From assembly GCF_010894405.1 (NCBI RefSeq), contig NZ_JAAIYA010000001.1:493341-557340 (forward strand): a stretch of DNA of 64,000 bases. The letters run 5' to 3'. The translations under genes and the position numbers were made by a program. Of this stretch, positions 43,039 through 52,431 are shown piece after piece (the stretch's first letter is position 1; the number at the start of each line of letters is the position of its first letter). This DNA comes from Pyxidicoccus caerfyrddinensis (GTDB lineage: Bacteria > Myxococcota > Myxococcia > Myxococcales > Myxococcaceae). The notes under the pieces were generated by a model. It had not been told where the DNA came from, did no database searches, and saw only the letters and a program-made list of their open reading frames with translations.

Positions 43039-43827
43039 TCACGCCGCCTGATAACGGGGCGGCGTGGTGTCCCCGGCCAGCGGCACCGTGAACTGCCAGC
43101 GCACGCTCAGCGGCAGGCCCCGCGCCCGCCGCAGCGCCACCGCTGCCTGGTGCCGCTCGGACGGCTTGAGCTGCACGAACTGCCACGCCTCCGGCTCGTC
43201 CCGCATGCGCGAGTCGAAGGAGATGCGCGGCGCCTGCTCCGGCTCCAGGTGGAAGGCGAACTGCTCCAGCGGCAGCGACAGCCCGGCCCCGCGCGCCTTG
43301 ATGTAGGCCTCCTTCAGCGTCCAGTACTCGAAGAAGCGCTCGCGGTGGCGCTCCTTCGGCAGGCCGCGCAGGGTGGCCACCTCGGTGGGCGCGAAGTAGT
43401 GGTCGGCGATCTCCACCGTCTCCCCTTCGCGCTGCGCGTCCTCCACGTCCGCGCCCAGCTCCGCACCCGTCCCCACCGCCACCAGGGCCATGCCGTCGGT
43501 GTGGGAGAGGTTGAAGCGCAGCTTCGTGCCCCACTCGCCCTGTATCTCCGGCCGCCCGTACGCGTTGGTCGCGAAGGTCCACGCGGCCGGGGCCACCGGC
43601 GCGTAGCGGGAGAGCGTCAGCCGCACCAGCGCGTGACTCACCAGGTACTGCCGCTGGTGCCGCTCGAAGCGGAAGCGGCGCTGCTTCTCGCGCTCCCTCG
43701 CGTCCAGCAGTCCCCAGTAGGCGTCCAGCAGCTGCCGGTCGTCGATGCGCTCCGGCTCGACAATCCAGACGTGGACCTCATCGGGCCGCAGCTCCAGGAG
43801 GTTCGAGACAGTCGACATGCCCCACAT
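43039..43827 (-). CDS. 4'-phosphopantetheinyl transferase, Sfp type
   Basis: 262 residues from the ATG at 43827; an ATG at 43818 is equally plausible. Sfp motifs: LRFNLSHTDGMALVAV, ELGADVEDAQR (Mg-binding Asp/Glu) and FFEYWTLKEAYIKARGAGL (Glu and Lys of P3). It transfers the phosphopantetheine arm of CoA to carrier domains of NRPS, PKS or fatty-acid synthases. Probably the genome's broad-range PPTase for secondary metabolism. Confidence 0.92.
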   Translation of the reverse strand: MWGMSTVSNLLELRPDEVHVWIVEPERIDDRQLLDAYWGLLDAREREKQRRFRFERHQRQYLVSHALVRLTLSRYAPVAPAAWTFATNAYGRPEIQGEWGTKLRFNLSHTDGMALVAVGTGAELGADVEDAQREGETVEIADHYFAPTEVATLRGLPKERHRERFFEYWTLKEAYIKARGAGLSLPLEQFAFHLEPEQAPRISFDSRMRDEPEAWQFVQLKPSERHQAAVALRRARGLPLSVRWQFTVPLAGDTTPPRYQAA

Positions 43828-43904
43828 CTACCACGCCGTCACGCCGCCCGCGTAGGCTGGGGGGTGGCCCGGAGCACCGCCTTGCCGGGCCGGGGGGAAG
43901 ACCC

Positions 43905-45119
43905 ATGGACCTGATTGCCGCGACGAAGAAGCTGGAGACGCTGCGCACCCTCATGGCCGGCCACACGGACGCGGCCGAGGAGCGCCGCATCCTGGAGCTG
44001 CTCACCGGGGCCGGCGCCGCGGAGCTCAACTTCCTGTTGAGCAACGTGGATTTGGAAGCGCTGCTCGGCGACATGGATGACCGCCTCATCGGCCCGGACA
44101 ACCAGACGGCCCTGCTGGAGTTGCTGTGCGTCCAGCGTGCGGCCGAGCTGTCCCTCCCCTCGCGCGCCAGCCTGGTGACCGCGCTCCAGGTGGGCGCCAC
44201 CCGCCTGGAGGCCGAGCGCCGCGTACGGGACTTGTTCCTCGGGCTGCATGGCCGCGAGCTGACGTCCTTCAAGAACCTGCTCGACGCGGGCGGCAACCAC
44301 CAGGATTTGGAGAAGCTCCTCTTCGACGACGTGGACGACCCGGGCGTGCGCGAGGAAATCCTTACCCACATCCGCCGCGAGGCGGAAGGCTCGCCCAGCG
44401 GGGAGAACAAGGTCCTCAGCGACATCGACGACACCTTCTACGCGAACCTCAAGGACAAGCGGTACCCGTCGAAGACGGTGTACCCGGGCGTGCTCGGCTT
44501 CTACGCCGAGCTGGACCGGGGCCCCGGCATCATCGCCGGCCGCGAGGGCGACCTCACCTTCGTCACCGCGCGCCCCATGGACGCGCTGGGCGTGGTGGAG
44601 AACATGACGCTGGACACCCTGCGCGAGCGCGGCGTCCCTCCTCCCGCCGTGCTCTCCGGCAGCTTCGCCCACCTCGTGGGCAACTCGCGCATCGCCGACA
44701 AGAAGTTCGACAACTTCCAGCGCTACCTGCGCGTCTTCCCCGAGTACGGCTTCGTCTTCGTGGGCGACAGCGGCCAGGGCGACGTGGAGTTCGGAGACCG
44801 GATGCTCGCGGCGGCCCCGCACTCGGTGCATGCGGTGTTCATCCACGACGTGGTGGACACCCCGGAGGCCACCCGGCAGGCCTGGCGGGAGAAGCGCATC
44901 TACTTCTTCGACACCTACGTGGGCGCCGCGGTGGAGGCCTTCCACGTGGGCGTCATCGCCCGGGACGGCGTGGCGCGCATCGCCCGCGCCGCCCAGGAGT
45001 CCATCGCCGGCATCGCCTTCACCACGCCCGGCCAGCGCGAGGCCCGGCAGCTCGAGCTGGAGCGGGACTTGAAGCGCGCGGCGGCCATCACCGCCCCGCC
45101 GACGACTGCGGCACGCTGA
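43905..45119 (+). CDS. App1-type phosphatidate phosphatase-like protein (DUF2183, HAD fold)
   Basis: 404 residues. Residues 1-160 are helical and variable. The catalytic App1 domain follows: VLSDIDDTFY (~170-179) is the DxDxT nucleophile motif, DLTFVTARP the second motif, KKFDNFQRYLRVFPEYGFVF and VGDSGQGDVEFG the third. Yeast App1 dephosphorylates phosphatidate; bacterial members are uncharacterised. Its 3' end overlaps the convergent copper-oxidase gene by 32 bases. Confidence 0.85.
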   Translation: MDLIAATKKLETLRTLMAGHTDAAEERRILELLTGAGAAELNFLLSNVDLEALLGDMDDRLIGPDNQTALLELLCVQRAAELSLPSRASLVTALQVGATRLEAERRVRDLFLGLHGRELTSFKNLLDAGGNHQDLEKLLFDDVDDPGVREEILTHIRREAEGSPSGENKVLSDIDDTFYANLKDKRYPSKTVYPGVLGFYAELDRGPGIIAGREGDLTFVTARPMDALGVVENMTLDTLRERGVPPPAVLSGSFAHLVGNSRIADKKFDNFQRYLRVFPEYGFVFVGDSGQGDVEFGDRMLAAAPHSVHAVFIHDVVDTPEATRQAWREKRIYFFDTYVGAAVEAFHVGVIARDGVARIARAAQESIAGIAFTTPGQREARQLELERDLKRAAAITAPPTTAAR

Positions 45120-47841
45120 GTCCCAGCTCCAGCGACAAATCGAAGGTCAGGTCGGGCGAGGTCGCGCCCACCTGCTTCACCATGACGGCGACGGTGTTCT
45201 CTCCCTGCACGAACACGTCCGGCGCCAGCGTCACCGTGGCGCTGGCGTTCTCCGTGCCCGCGTTGGCGTACTTCGCATGCGCCGTGGCATTGGTATCCAC
45301 GTTGCGATAGAGCACCGGCGCTCCGTTGACGTACACCACGAGGCCGTCGTCATAGAGCACGCTCAGCGTGGCGCTCGTCACGGTGCCGGACACGGTGACC
45401 TTCTTGCGGAAGTAGACGCTCGTCTGCGACGGTGAGGTCCGCGTGAGCACCGTCGCCTCGTCCCCGTCGCCATAGCCGAGCTGGCCCGCGCCGGACAGCC
45501 AGGCGCTGTCGTTGTACCCCGCCGACGTCCACGTCGAGCCCGGGTCCTGCCCGTTGTCGCGGAACTTCCAGGTGGAGTGCCAGGGAATGGGCGTCTCGCG
45601 CCGCACGGTGGAGATGGAGAAGACGGCATTGCTCACGTCCACGGGGGCGCCGCCTCCTGCGCGGGACACGCGCACCATCGCCTGCGTCGTCGGCAGGTTC
45701 GGCACCTGCCACGTGTACGCGCCGGTGTTCACCACCCCGGAGGCGATGGGGGCCCAGTGGGTGCCCCCGTCCACCGACAGCGCCAGGTCCACGGCGGACA
45801 CGTTGCCGCTGGTGTTCCAACGGAGGGTGGCGGAGGTGCCGACGACGAGTACCTCGCCTCCGTTGGGAGACACCAGGGTGAGCGTGTCCTGCGAAGGCCC
45901 GTCGTCGCTCAGCTCCGCCTCCAGGCCCAGCGCGAAGGTGAGGTCGTCGGATGCGCCGTTCACCTGCTTCACCATGACCGAGATGACGTTGTCCCCCACC
46001 ACGAAGGGGTTGCCCGACAGCGGCACCGCGGCCCGCTCGTACTCGTTGCTCACCGACGCGGAGGCGTACGCGCCAAAGCCCACGCCGTTGTCCAGGTTCC
46101 TCGCGAGGACGGGCACGCCGTTGACCCACACGCCGATGCCGTCGTCGTAGAGCACCTCCAGCTGCGCGCGGGTGACGGGCTTGTCGAGCGTGACGTGCCT
46201 GCGGAAGTACACCGTGGGCTGGGCCGGCGACGTGCGCGTCAGCAGCGTGCCCTCGTCCCCATCTCCGTAGCCGAGCTGCCCCGCACCGGACCGCCACGCC
46301 GAGTCATCGTAGTTCCGCAGCAACCAACCCGAGCCGAGGTCCACGCTGCGGTCGTTGTACTTCCACACGTCGCTGAACGACACGAGGCGCCTCGCCTTCG
46401 GCGTCACCTTCGGCACCATCACCATCTTCCCCACGGACGGCACGCCCCGCTCGTCCACGAGGAAGAGCATGTAGGGCCCCGGCGGTGCCTCCACGTTGGT
46501 GGCGGGCGCGGTGACGTTCAATCCGTCCGCCGTCGCGGTGAAGCCCAGGGTGAGGAAGCGCTGTCCCTGGTCCATGGCGTGCGTGGGCGCCCCCAGGCCG
46601 ATGAGCGTCACCTTGCGGATGGACGCCGCCTGCGGTGTGGACACGCTGAAGCGCTTGCCCGGCTCGACGAGGCCTGGCGCCGAGGCGACGGTGGGACGCG
46701 TGCCCTTGAAGAGGTAGGGCGGCGAGAAGACCTCCATCGTCCGCACGTTGCGGCCGCCGCCGTGCAGCACGCGTCCGTCCGGCAGCAGCAGCGACGTGGC
46801 GTGGTAGCCGTGGAAGTCGCTCGCGGAGGCCAGCTTCGTCCACTTCGCCGTCGCGGGGTTGAAGACCTCCGCGTACTTCACCGCGCCAGAGGCGGTGTTG
46901 AAGCCGCTGGCGCTGGTGCCCCCGGTGATGAGCACCGTGCCATCGGGGAGCATGGTGGCGTTGTGCTGCCGCCGGGGCAGCGACATGGACGCGGTGTAGC
47001 GCCACGCGGGCTTGGGCGGGTTGAGGTCGATGATTTCCGTGGTGGCCGTGGGCGGATCTCCACCGCCGACAAGCATCACCTTCCCGTCGAAGTACACCGC
47101 CGGGCCGTAGCTGCGTCCCCCGAAGAGGCTGCGGCCGTACTCCCACCAGGTGCCCGTGCCGTACCAATCCAGGAACAGAGTGTCGCGCCGCGGGGCCGCG
47201 AAGAAGAGCTTGCCGTTGGGCGCCACGAACATGCGCGGGTAGTAGGGCAGGTCCCGCACCGCGGTGGACAGGTCTCGCAGCGTGTTGGCGGGACCGCTGT
47301 CCGGGCCGCCCGTCTGGTACACCTGCACGAGCTGGTTGATCATCCCCGACCCGTGCGTCTCTCCGGAGAGGATGGCCACGTCCCCGTTGGGCAGCGTGGT
47401 GTTGGTGGGGTACCAGCGGTGGTCGTTCATGTCGGGGCCGGGGAACCACGTGTTGGTGGCCCCGTCGTAGATGCTCGTCTGCGACAGCCCCACGTGCGAC
47501 TCGGTGTGCCCTCCCGTCACCAGCAGTCGCCCGTCTGGGAGGAAGGAGTGCCCCGAGCAGAAGATGTTGTAGTCGGGCACCGCCGCTTGCGTCCGCGTGC
47601 CGGTGGCGGGGTTCCACAGCACCGGCGGCCCCTCGCCCTCGTCGAACTCTCCGAAGACGAACACCTTGCCGTTGGGGAGGAGGTTGGCGTGGGTGGCGGA
47701 GATGGGCCAGGTGCCCAGGTGCGTCCACTGCCCGACGTCGGAAGGTGCCTGCGCCCGGACCTCGCCACTGACCACCAGCGCACACGCCCACAGCCACACC
47801 GCGAGCCCTCGCGGTGCCCCCCATCCTGATCCTGATGACAT
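45088..47841 (-). CDS. Galactose-oxidase-like copper radical oxidase with duplicated C-terminal module
   Basis: 917 residues from the ATG at 47841 (GGGGAG upstream), with a Sec signal ending VSGEVRAQA. The Kelch propeller (~35-375) holds the copper radical site: Cys95 in IFCSGHSF and Tyr144 in HRWYPTN for the thioether cofactor, Tyr346-His347 in HGYHATSLLLPDGRV, and after it His421 in GAPTHAMDQGQRF in the DUF1929 domain. These match galactose oxidase Cys228, Tyr272, Tyr495, His496 and His581. Residues ~475-640 and ~755-905 are copies of a ~150-residue beta module (SGAGQLGYGDGDE, VYFRR/VYFRK, VLYDDG), separated by an Ig-like repeat (SPNGGEVLVVGTSATLRW). It would oxidise primary alcohols of sugars and release peroxide. 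Divergent from a glycan synthase operon. Confidence 0.88.
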   Translation of the reverse strand: MSSGSGWGAPRGLAVWLWACALVVSGEVRAQAPSDVGQWTHLGTWPISATHANLLPNGKVFVFGEFDEGEGPPVLWNPATGTRTQAAVPDYNIFCSGHSFLPDGRLLVTGGHTESHVGLSQTSIYDGATNTWFPGPDMNDHRWYPTNTTLPNGDVAILSGETHGSGMINQLVQVYQTGGPDSGPANTLRDLSTAVRDLPYYPRMFVAPNGKLFFAAPRRDTLFLDWYGTGTWWEYGRSLFGGRSYGPAVYFDGKVMLVGGGDPPTATTEIIDLNPPKPAWRYTASMSLPRRQHNATMLPDGTVLITGGTSASGFNTASGAVKYAEVFNPATAKWTKLASASDFHGYHATSLLLPDGRVLHGGGRNVRTMEVFSPPYLFKGTRPTVASAPGLVEPGKRFSVSTPQAASIRKVTLIGLGAPTHAMDQGQRFLTLGFTATADGLNVTAPATNVEAPPGPYMLFLVDERGVPSVGKMVMVPKVTPKARRLVSFSDVWKYNDRSVDLGSGWLLRNYDDSAWRSGAGQLGYGDGDEGTLLTRTSPAQPTVYFRRHVTLDKPVTRAQLEVLYDDGIGVWVNGVPVLARNLDNGVGFGAYASASVSNEYERAAVPLSGNPFVVGDNVISVMVKQVNGASDDLTFALGLEAELSDDGPSQDTLTLVSPNGGEVLVVGTSATLRWNTSGNVSAVDLALSVDGGTHWAPIASGVVNTGAYTWQVPNLPTTQAMVRVSRAGGGAPVDVSNAVFSISTVRRETPIPWHSTWKFRDNGQDPGSTWTSAGYNDSAWLSGAGQLGYGDGDEATVLTRTSPSQTSVYFRKKVTVSGTVTSATLSVLYDDGLVVYVNGAPVLYRNVDTNATAHAKYANAGTENASATVTLAPDVFVQGENTVAVMVKQVGATSPDLTFDLSLELGLSVPQSSAGR

Positions 47842-48116
47842 GGCTCTCCCCAGGCGACGCGGCCGGAAGTCCGGCGGCAGAACGTGAGCGGCTCGGGGCC
47901 CCCCGTCATCCCCGGCACCAGTCGCAAGCAACGCCTGGAAGTGGACGGGATTGCCGCTCGGGAGCTGCCCACTCTTCATCAGTGGACCTGTACGCATGGG
48001 CAGTTGGCGGCGGCCCCCGTCCCGCCAACCTTCCGGTCGCTCATATCGGGGGCTGCGGAGGCACGTGTGCCTTTGCGTGGCAGGAGCTCACAGGCGTGAC
48101 GGAGAGCAGGACCTAG

Positions 48117-49370
48117 ATGGAGCTCTTTCCCATTCATCTGCTGTTCATCATGGTGTTGATGAACCGCTACATCCTCGGTCCGTTGCTGCGGCGCCTGCGC
48201 GGCCAGCAGTTCGACCGGGTGGACGACACGTACCGACCGCGGGTCGCCATCGTCATTCCCCTCTTCAACGAGGGAAAGGGCATCTTCCATGCCGTCCGCA
48301 GCCTGCTGGAGCAGGACTACCCCAGCGAGCTGCTGCAGATCGTCGTGGTGGATGACTGCTCCAAGGACGACAGCTTCGCCTGGGCGCTGAAGGCCGGCGA
48401 GGGCCACTCGAATGTCATCGTGATGCGCAACCCGGAGAACATGGGCAAGCGCAAGGGCATCAACCGGGGCGTGAAGGCCGCCGTCGACGCGGAGATCATC
48501 GTGTCGGTGGACTCGGACGTCATCGTCGACAAGTCCGCCGTGCGCCAGCTGGTGCGCCGCTTCACCAGTCCGCGCATCGCCGCCGTGGGTGGCCGCACCT
48601 ACGTGACGAACCGCCATCAGAACTGGCTGACGCGGATGATTGAAATCAAGTTCCACTTCGCCCAGGAGTGGCTGAAGGATTTGGAGCGCAGCTTCCGGCA
48701 GGTGATGTGCCTGACGGGCTGCCTCACCGCGTACCGCCGCTACGTCCTGCTGGAGCTGGAGCCCATCCTCGAGGCGCGCTCCATCGCCGGCGTCCCCATC
48801 AAGTACGGCGAGGACCGCTTCCTCACGCGGCAGATCGTCAAGGCCAACTACGAAACGGTCTACACGCTGGACGCGTTCTGCTTCACCGCCGCGCCCGCCA
48901 CGCTGGCCGGGTACTTCTCCCAACAGCTGCGGTGGCGGCGCTCCAACCTGGTGGACCTGCTGGGCGGCCTGTCCCACGCGTGGCGGCTGCACCCGGTGGT
49001 CACCGTCCACTACGTGTCGCAGCTCGCGCTGTTGCTCTCGTACCCGGTGGTCATCGTGCACAACGTGATCAACGGCGAGTTCTGGGACATCCTCGCCTTC
49101 CACTTCCTCGTCATCGGGCTGCTGGGCGTCATCTACCGCTTCGAGACGCGCCACCTGCCGGAGGACCGGCGGGTGCATGGCGCGAGCTTCCTGCCCATGG
49201 CGCTGCTGATGCCGGTGACGTACGCGCTCTTCACGCCGCTCGCGCTCTTCACGCTGGACTCCGGGAGCTGGGAGACACGGGGCAGTCCCAGCTCCGCTCC
49301 AGCCACGTCGCCCGCGGACAACCGCAGCGGGCTTCCGCCCACCCACGCCGGTGAGGGCTCGTCTTCATGA
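48117..49370 (+). CDS. Processive family-2 glycosyltransferase (hyaluronan/chitin/cellulose-synthase-like)
   Basis: 417 residues with an N-terminal membrane helix, GT2 core and three or four C-terminal membrane helices. Motifs in order: VVVDDCSKDD, VSVDSDVIV (DxD), GEDRFLTRQ (catalytic base) and SQQLRWRRSN (Q/RxxRW), the set that defines processive synthases. It should polymerise a beta-linked polysaccharide and push it through the membrane. Its stop overlaps the next gene by 4 bases. The substrate sugar cannot be read from the sequence; the short size and NodC/HasA-like layout favour an amino-sugar or uronic-acid polymer. Confidence 0.9.
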   Translation: MELFPIHLLFIMVLMNRYILGPLLRRLRGQQFDRVDDTYRPRVAIVIPLFNEGKGIFHAVRSLLEQDYPSELLQIVVVDDCSKDDSFAWALKAGEGHSNVIVMRNPENMGKRKGINRGVKAAVDAEIIVSVDSDVIVDKSAVRQLVRRFTSPRIAAVGGRTYVTNRHQNWLTRMIEIKFHFAQEWLKDLERSFRQVMCLTGCLTAYRRYVLLELEPILEARSIAGVPIKYGEDRFLTRQIVKANYETVYTLDAFCFTAAPATLAGYFSQQLRWRRSNLVDLLGGLSHAWRLHPVVTVHYVSQLALLLSYPVVIVHNVINGEFWDILAFHFLVIGLLGVIYRFETRHLPEDRRVHGASFLPMALLMPVTYALFTPLALFTLDSGSWETRGSPSSAPATSPADNRSGLPPTHAGEGSSS

Positions 49371-50467
49371 ACCAACGCGTCGCCAATCGCATCAACTCCA
49401 TCGTCGTCTCGGCCTACAAGTTCATGGGCTCGGTGCTGCTGGCGTTGATCATGCTCGGGCTCATCTCCTTCCTCGCCGTGCAGGGCTTCTTCCTGGTGAG
49501 TCGCGGCTGGGTGTCGCCCACCGTGGTGTCGCCCACGGACGAGGAGATCCTCACCCTCAGCACCCAGGTGGCGGCGCAGACCTCCGCCCGGGACCACGTG
49601 CTCACGGAGCGGCGCACGGTGGAGGACCGCATCGCGGACACCGAGCGAGTCATCGCCGCGGAGCGCTCGTTCCAGCAGCGCTTCCGGGTGGCGCTGAATG
49701 GCGAGCGCAACGCGAGGGACCGCGTATCCCGGCTGCTGACGGAGCTGCGGCGTGAGTACAGCCTCGCCCGCGCTGAAATCGTCCAGTCCAACCGGGCCTT
49801 CTCCGGCCTGACGCGCGTGCGCACGGACGCGCTGTACGGCGCGCGCCTGCTGGAGCAGGAGGACAAGCTCACCGTCAACCACCACCTGGCGCAGCTCGCG
49901 CAAAGCAACCTGTCGCTGGCGCAGAGCTCGGTGGATCTGGAGATGAAGCTGGAGTCGCTCCAGCGGGAGATGGCGGGCCTGGCGGCGGTGCAGAAGGGGC
50001 TGGGCCAGGAGGCCGCGCCGGACGGGATGACGACGGGCGTGCTGCTGCTGGAGCGCGAGTTCACCCACTCGACGCTGGAGCTGGCCCGCGCAGAGGCCAC
50101 GCTCAAGAGCCTGAGGCAGGACCTGCAGGCGCTGGACGACGTCGCCCTGCGGTACGAGACGCTGATCGCCTCGCTGCGCGCGTCGCCGTACCTGCGGGCC
50201 ATCGAGAAGGACCTGATGGTGGCCTTCGTGCCCTACGAGAACCTGAGCCGTGCCGAGCAGGGCACCCCGCTCTACGCCTGCGAGGCGAAGCTGTTCTGGT
50301 GTCACGAGGTGGGCGTGGTGGGCAAGGTCCTGGAGGGCGAGGTGACCCTCAAGCACCCCATCCGCCAGTACATGCTCCGCGGCGTAATGGTGGAAATCCA
50401 GCTGTCTGACACGCCCGCCGCTCGGGAGGAATTGCTCCACCTGGGCCGCCCTCCGATGCTGTTCTGA
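49367..50467 (+). CDS. Membrane-fusion-like periplasmic protein of the glycan operon (Alg44/HlyD-like)
   Basis: 366 residues: an N-terminal membrane helix (~16-44, MGSVLLALIMLGLISFLAVQ), a long periplasmic coiled coil (~55-265) and a beta-rich C-terminus (LYACEAKLFWCHEVGVVGKV, RGVMVEIQLSD), as in periplasmic adaptors of polysaccharide and type I exporters. Two cysteines in the C-terminal domain (CEAKLFWC) may pair. It starts inside the GT2 stop (ATGA) and precedes the outer-membrane protein gene by 31 bases, so it likely bridges synthase and outer membrane. Confidence 0.75.
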   Translation: MNQRVANRINSIVVSAYKFMGSVLLALIMLGLISFLAVQGFFLVSRGWVSPTVVSPTDEEILTLSTQVAAQTSARDHVLTERRTVEDRIADTERVIAAERSFQQRFRVALNGERNARDRVSRLLTELRREYSLARAEIVQSNRAFSGLTRVRTDALYGARLLEQEDKLTVNHHLAQLAQSNLSLAQSSVDLEMKLESLQREMAGLAAVQKGLGQEAAPDGMTTGVLLLEREFTHSTLELARAEATLKSLRQDLQALDDVALRYETLIASLRASPYLRAIEKDLMVAFVPYENLSRAEQGTPLYACEAKLFWCHEVGVVGKVLEGEVTLKHPIRQYMLRGVMVEIQLSDTPAAREELLHLGRPPMLF

Positions 50468-50498
50468 TTGCGCCCTCCCCCGGAGGTGGAGACGGTCT

Positions 50499-51635
50499 AT
50501 GCGGATGATGCTCACTGGCGGTGCGCTGCTGGCCCTGGCCGCGCGCACCGCGCTGGCGCAGTCGGAGCCCCCGGCGGAGGCAGCGCCCAGGCCCAGACTG
50601 GAAGACCGGGCCGACGGCTATTGCGAGTTCGTGCGCGGCGTGGCGGACGCGGACGCGGCGCTGGAGCTGGCCCCGGAGGTGTACGCCAGCATTGGCGTGG
50701 TGAACGCGGGCGAGGCGAGCGGTGGTGTCGGCACCACCGGGCTGGGAGAGCCGAAGCCGCGGGTGACGGCCGGCCTCAGCTACGACTTCGTGGGGCTGTA
50801 CCGGGGCAGCGCCCTCCGCAAGCGCGCGGAGGCGGAGTGCCGTCGCCAGCGCGCCGTGGCCATGCTCGAGGCCGCGGTCCACCAGGGCAGCGGGCTGGGC
50901 GAGGACGCCGCGCTGGCGGCCCGTGCACGCGTGCTCGACGAGGCCCTGCCCCGCGCCGAGGAGCTCGTCACGGCCCTGCGCAATGACCTGCGCGACGGCC
51001 GGAGCACGCTGGAGGAGCTGAACGCCGTGCAAGTGCGGCTGGACGGCCTGCGCGCGCTGGCGACGACGACCGCGCTCGCCCGCGAGCGGCTGGCGGGAAG
51101 GCCCCGCGTCGCGGAGGGCCAGCGGATGGAGACGCTGCTGGAGGAGCTGCGCACCGCGGATGACACGGTGGAGTCGTACTCCGGTGGCCTGCGCCGCGCG
51201 GAGGCCTGGGAGCTGAGCCTGCGGGGTGGCTACGACAAGGTCTTCGACGTGGACCAGGGCACGCCCCTCTCCGGGCAGCTCATGCTCAGCTATGACCTGG
51301 GCGACCTGTGGCAGGGCTCCGCCAACGCGCGGGCGCGTGAGGGCCGCCGCCGGGCGACGCTCCAGGACGTTACCGGCGTGCCCCAGCGCGTCGCTGAGCT
51401 GATGGCGGAATTGCGCGCCCTGCAGCACACCGAGGAGGGCCGCCTGCGCGAGGTGTCCACCCTGGTGACGGACCTGGAGGGGCAGCTGCGCGAGGTGGAG
51501 TCGCTGCAGACGCGAGAGGTTCGCCGCTTCCGCGACTACCTCCTGCTGGAGCTGACCCGGCTGCGCGCGGAGCAGGCCTACCTGCGCGCCCATGTGGAGT
51601 CGCTCGCCACGTTCGTCGGAGCCGGGAAGCCGTGA
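50499..51635 (+). CDS. TolC-like outer-membrane protein of the glycan operon
   Basis: 378 residues with a Sec signal (MRMMLTGGALLALAARTALA), then long helices punctuated by beta strands (ASIGVVNAG, TAGLSYDFVGLYRG, AWELSLRGGYDKVF, GQLMLSYDLGD), the pattern of an outer-membrane efflux protein with two repeats. It should form the outer-membrane exit for the polymer. TGA of this gene and GTG of the next overlap. Confidence 0.7.
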   Translation: MRMMLTGGALLALAARTALAQSEPPAEAAPRPRLEDRADGYCEFVRGVADADAALELAPEVYASIGVVNAGEASGGVGTTGLGEPKPRVTAGLSYDFVGLYRGSALRKRAEAECRRQRAVAMLEAAVHQGSGLGEDAALAARARVLDEALPRAEELVTALRNDLRDGRSTLEELNAVQVRLDGLRALATTTALARERLAGRPRVAEGQRMETLLEELRTADDTVESYSGGLRRAEAWELSLRGGYDKVFDVDQGTPLSGQLMLSYDLGDLWQGSANARAREGRRRATLQDVTGVPQRVAELMAELRALQHTEEGRLREVSTLVTDLEGQLREVESLQTREVRRFRDYLLLELTRLRAEQAYLRAHVESLATFVGAGKP

Positions 51636-52378
51636 CGCCGCGGAGGGCCTCGCGGCACGTGCTCACGGCCTGTGTCGCCGTGGCCGTACTGCTGGGGCTT
51701 GGAGGCCTGGCGGTGGGTGCCTCGGACGCGGGCCCGAAGGAAGGGAAGTCCGCGTCGTCGGCGCGAGCCCCCGCGTCCCCACGAGCGCCTCGCGAAGGAG
51801 GCCCGCGCATGTCGGCGCCCATATCCCTGTCCTCGCTGGACGTGACGGAGGGCGAGCTGCGCTCCGGACCGGAGGGACACCTCACCGTCGACGGGCCTCG
51901 CATGCGCGCGGTGCTGAAGGGCGCGACGCCCTCCTCCGCCGAGCTGCGCTTCACGGTGCTGGGGCCCACGGTGCGGCAGGTGGCGCTCGCCTCGGGTGAG
52001 CAGCGCCAGCAGGTGGGCCTCAAGCTGCGCGCGCTCGACGGCTGCAACCTGGTGTACGTGATGTGGCGCATCACCCCGAAGCCGGGCGTCGTGGTGAACT
52101 ACAAGCGCAACCCGGGGCAGCACAGCAGCCGGGAGTGCGGCAACGGCGGCTACACCACCGTGCGCCCCGCGCGAAGGGCGTCCGTGGACGCGCCCGCCCC
52201 GGGCACCCCGCACACGCTGCGAGCCCTGCTCGAAGGCTCCACGCTGCGCGTCTGGGCGGATGGCCAGCTCGCGTGGGAAGGCGTGCTGCCCGAAGAGGCG
52301 CTCGCCAGTGACGGGCCCGTGGGCCTGCGCTCGGACAACGTGCGCGTGGCCCTGCAGCTCTTCAGCCCCGTGCCCTGA
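51632..52378 (+). CDS. Membrane-anchored concanavalin/LamG-like protein, last gene of the glycan operon
   Basis: 248 residues from a GTG overlapping the previous stop. One N-terminal helix (HVLTACVAVAVLLGLGGLAV), a Pro/Ala linker, then a beta-sandwich of the laminin-G/DUF1080 kind (GCNLVYVMWRITPKPGVVVN, LRALLEGSTLRVWADGQLAW, GPVGLRSDNVRVALQLF). Two cysteines are conserved-looking (GCN and ECGNGG). A carbohydrate-binding or modification role fits the operon. The catalytic residues, if any, are not recognisable. Confidence 0.6.
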   Translation: MTPRRASRHVLTACVAVAVLLGLGGLAVGASDAGPKEGKSASSARAPASPRAPREGGPRMSAPISLSSLDVTEGELRSGPEGHLTVDGPRMRAVLKGATPSSAELRFTVLGPTVRQVALASGEQRQQVGLKLRALDGCNLVYVMWRITPKPGVVVNYKRNPGQHSSRECGNGGYTTVRPARRASVDAPAPGTPHTLRALLEGSTLRVWADGQLAWEGVLPEEALASDGPVGLRSDNVRVALQLFSPVP

Positions 52379-52393
52379 CGCGCGACTCCGGAG

Positions 52394-52418
52394 GGGGCCG
52401 GCCTCCCGCACCGGCCCC
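52394..52418. terminator. Hairpin between convergent genes
   Basis: GGGGCCGG pairs with CCGGCCCC around a 9-base loop, 16 bases after the glycan operon and 14 before the end of the convergent MBL-Rieske gene. No T-run; probably a bidirectional terminator. Confidence 0.6.
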
Positions 52419-52431
52419 TACCCCGCGGCGT

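Noticed and set aside
45577-47829. A 750-codon plus-strand open frame opposite the copper radical oxidase
   Set aside because: The translation is Val/His/Arg-rich with no domain, while the minus strand encodes an intact Kelch oxidase with every ligand.
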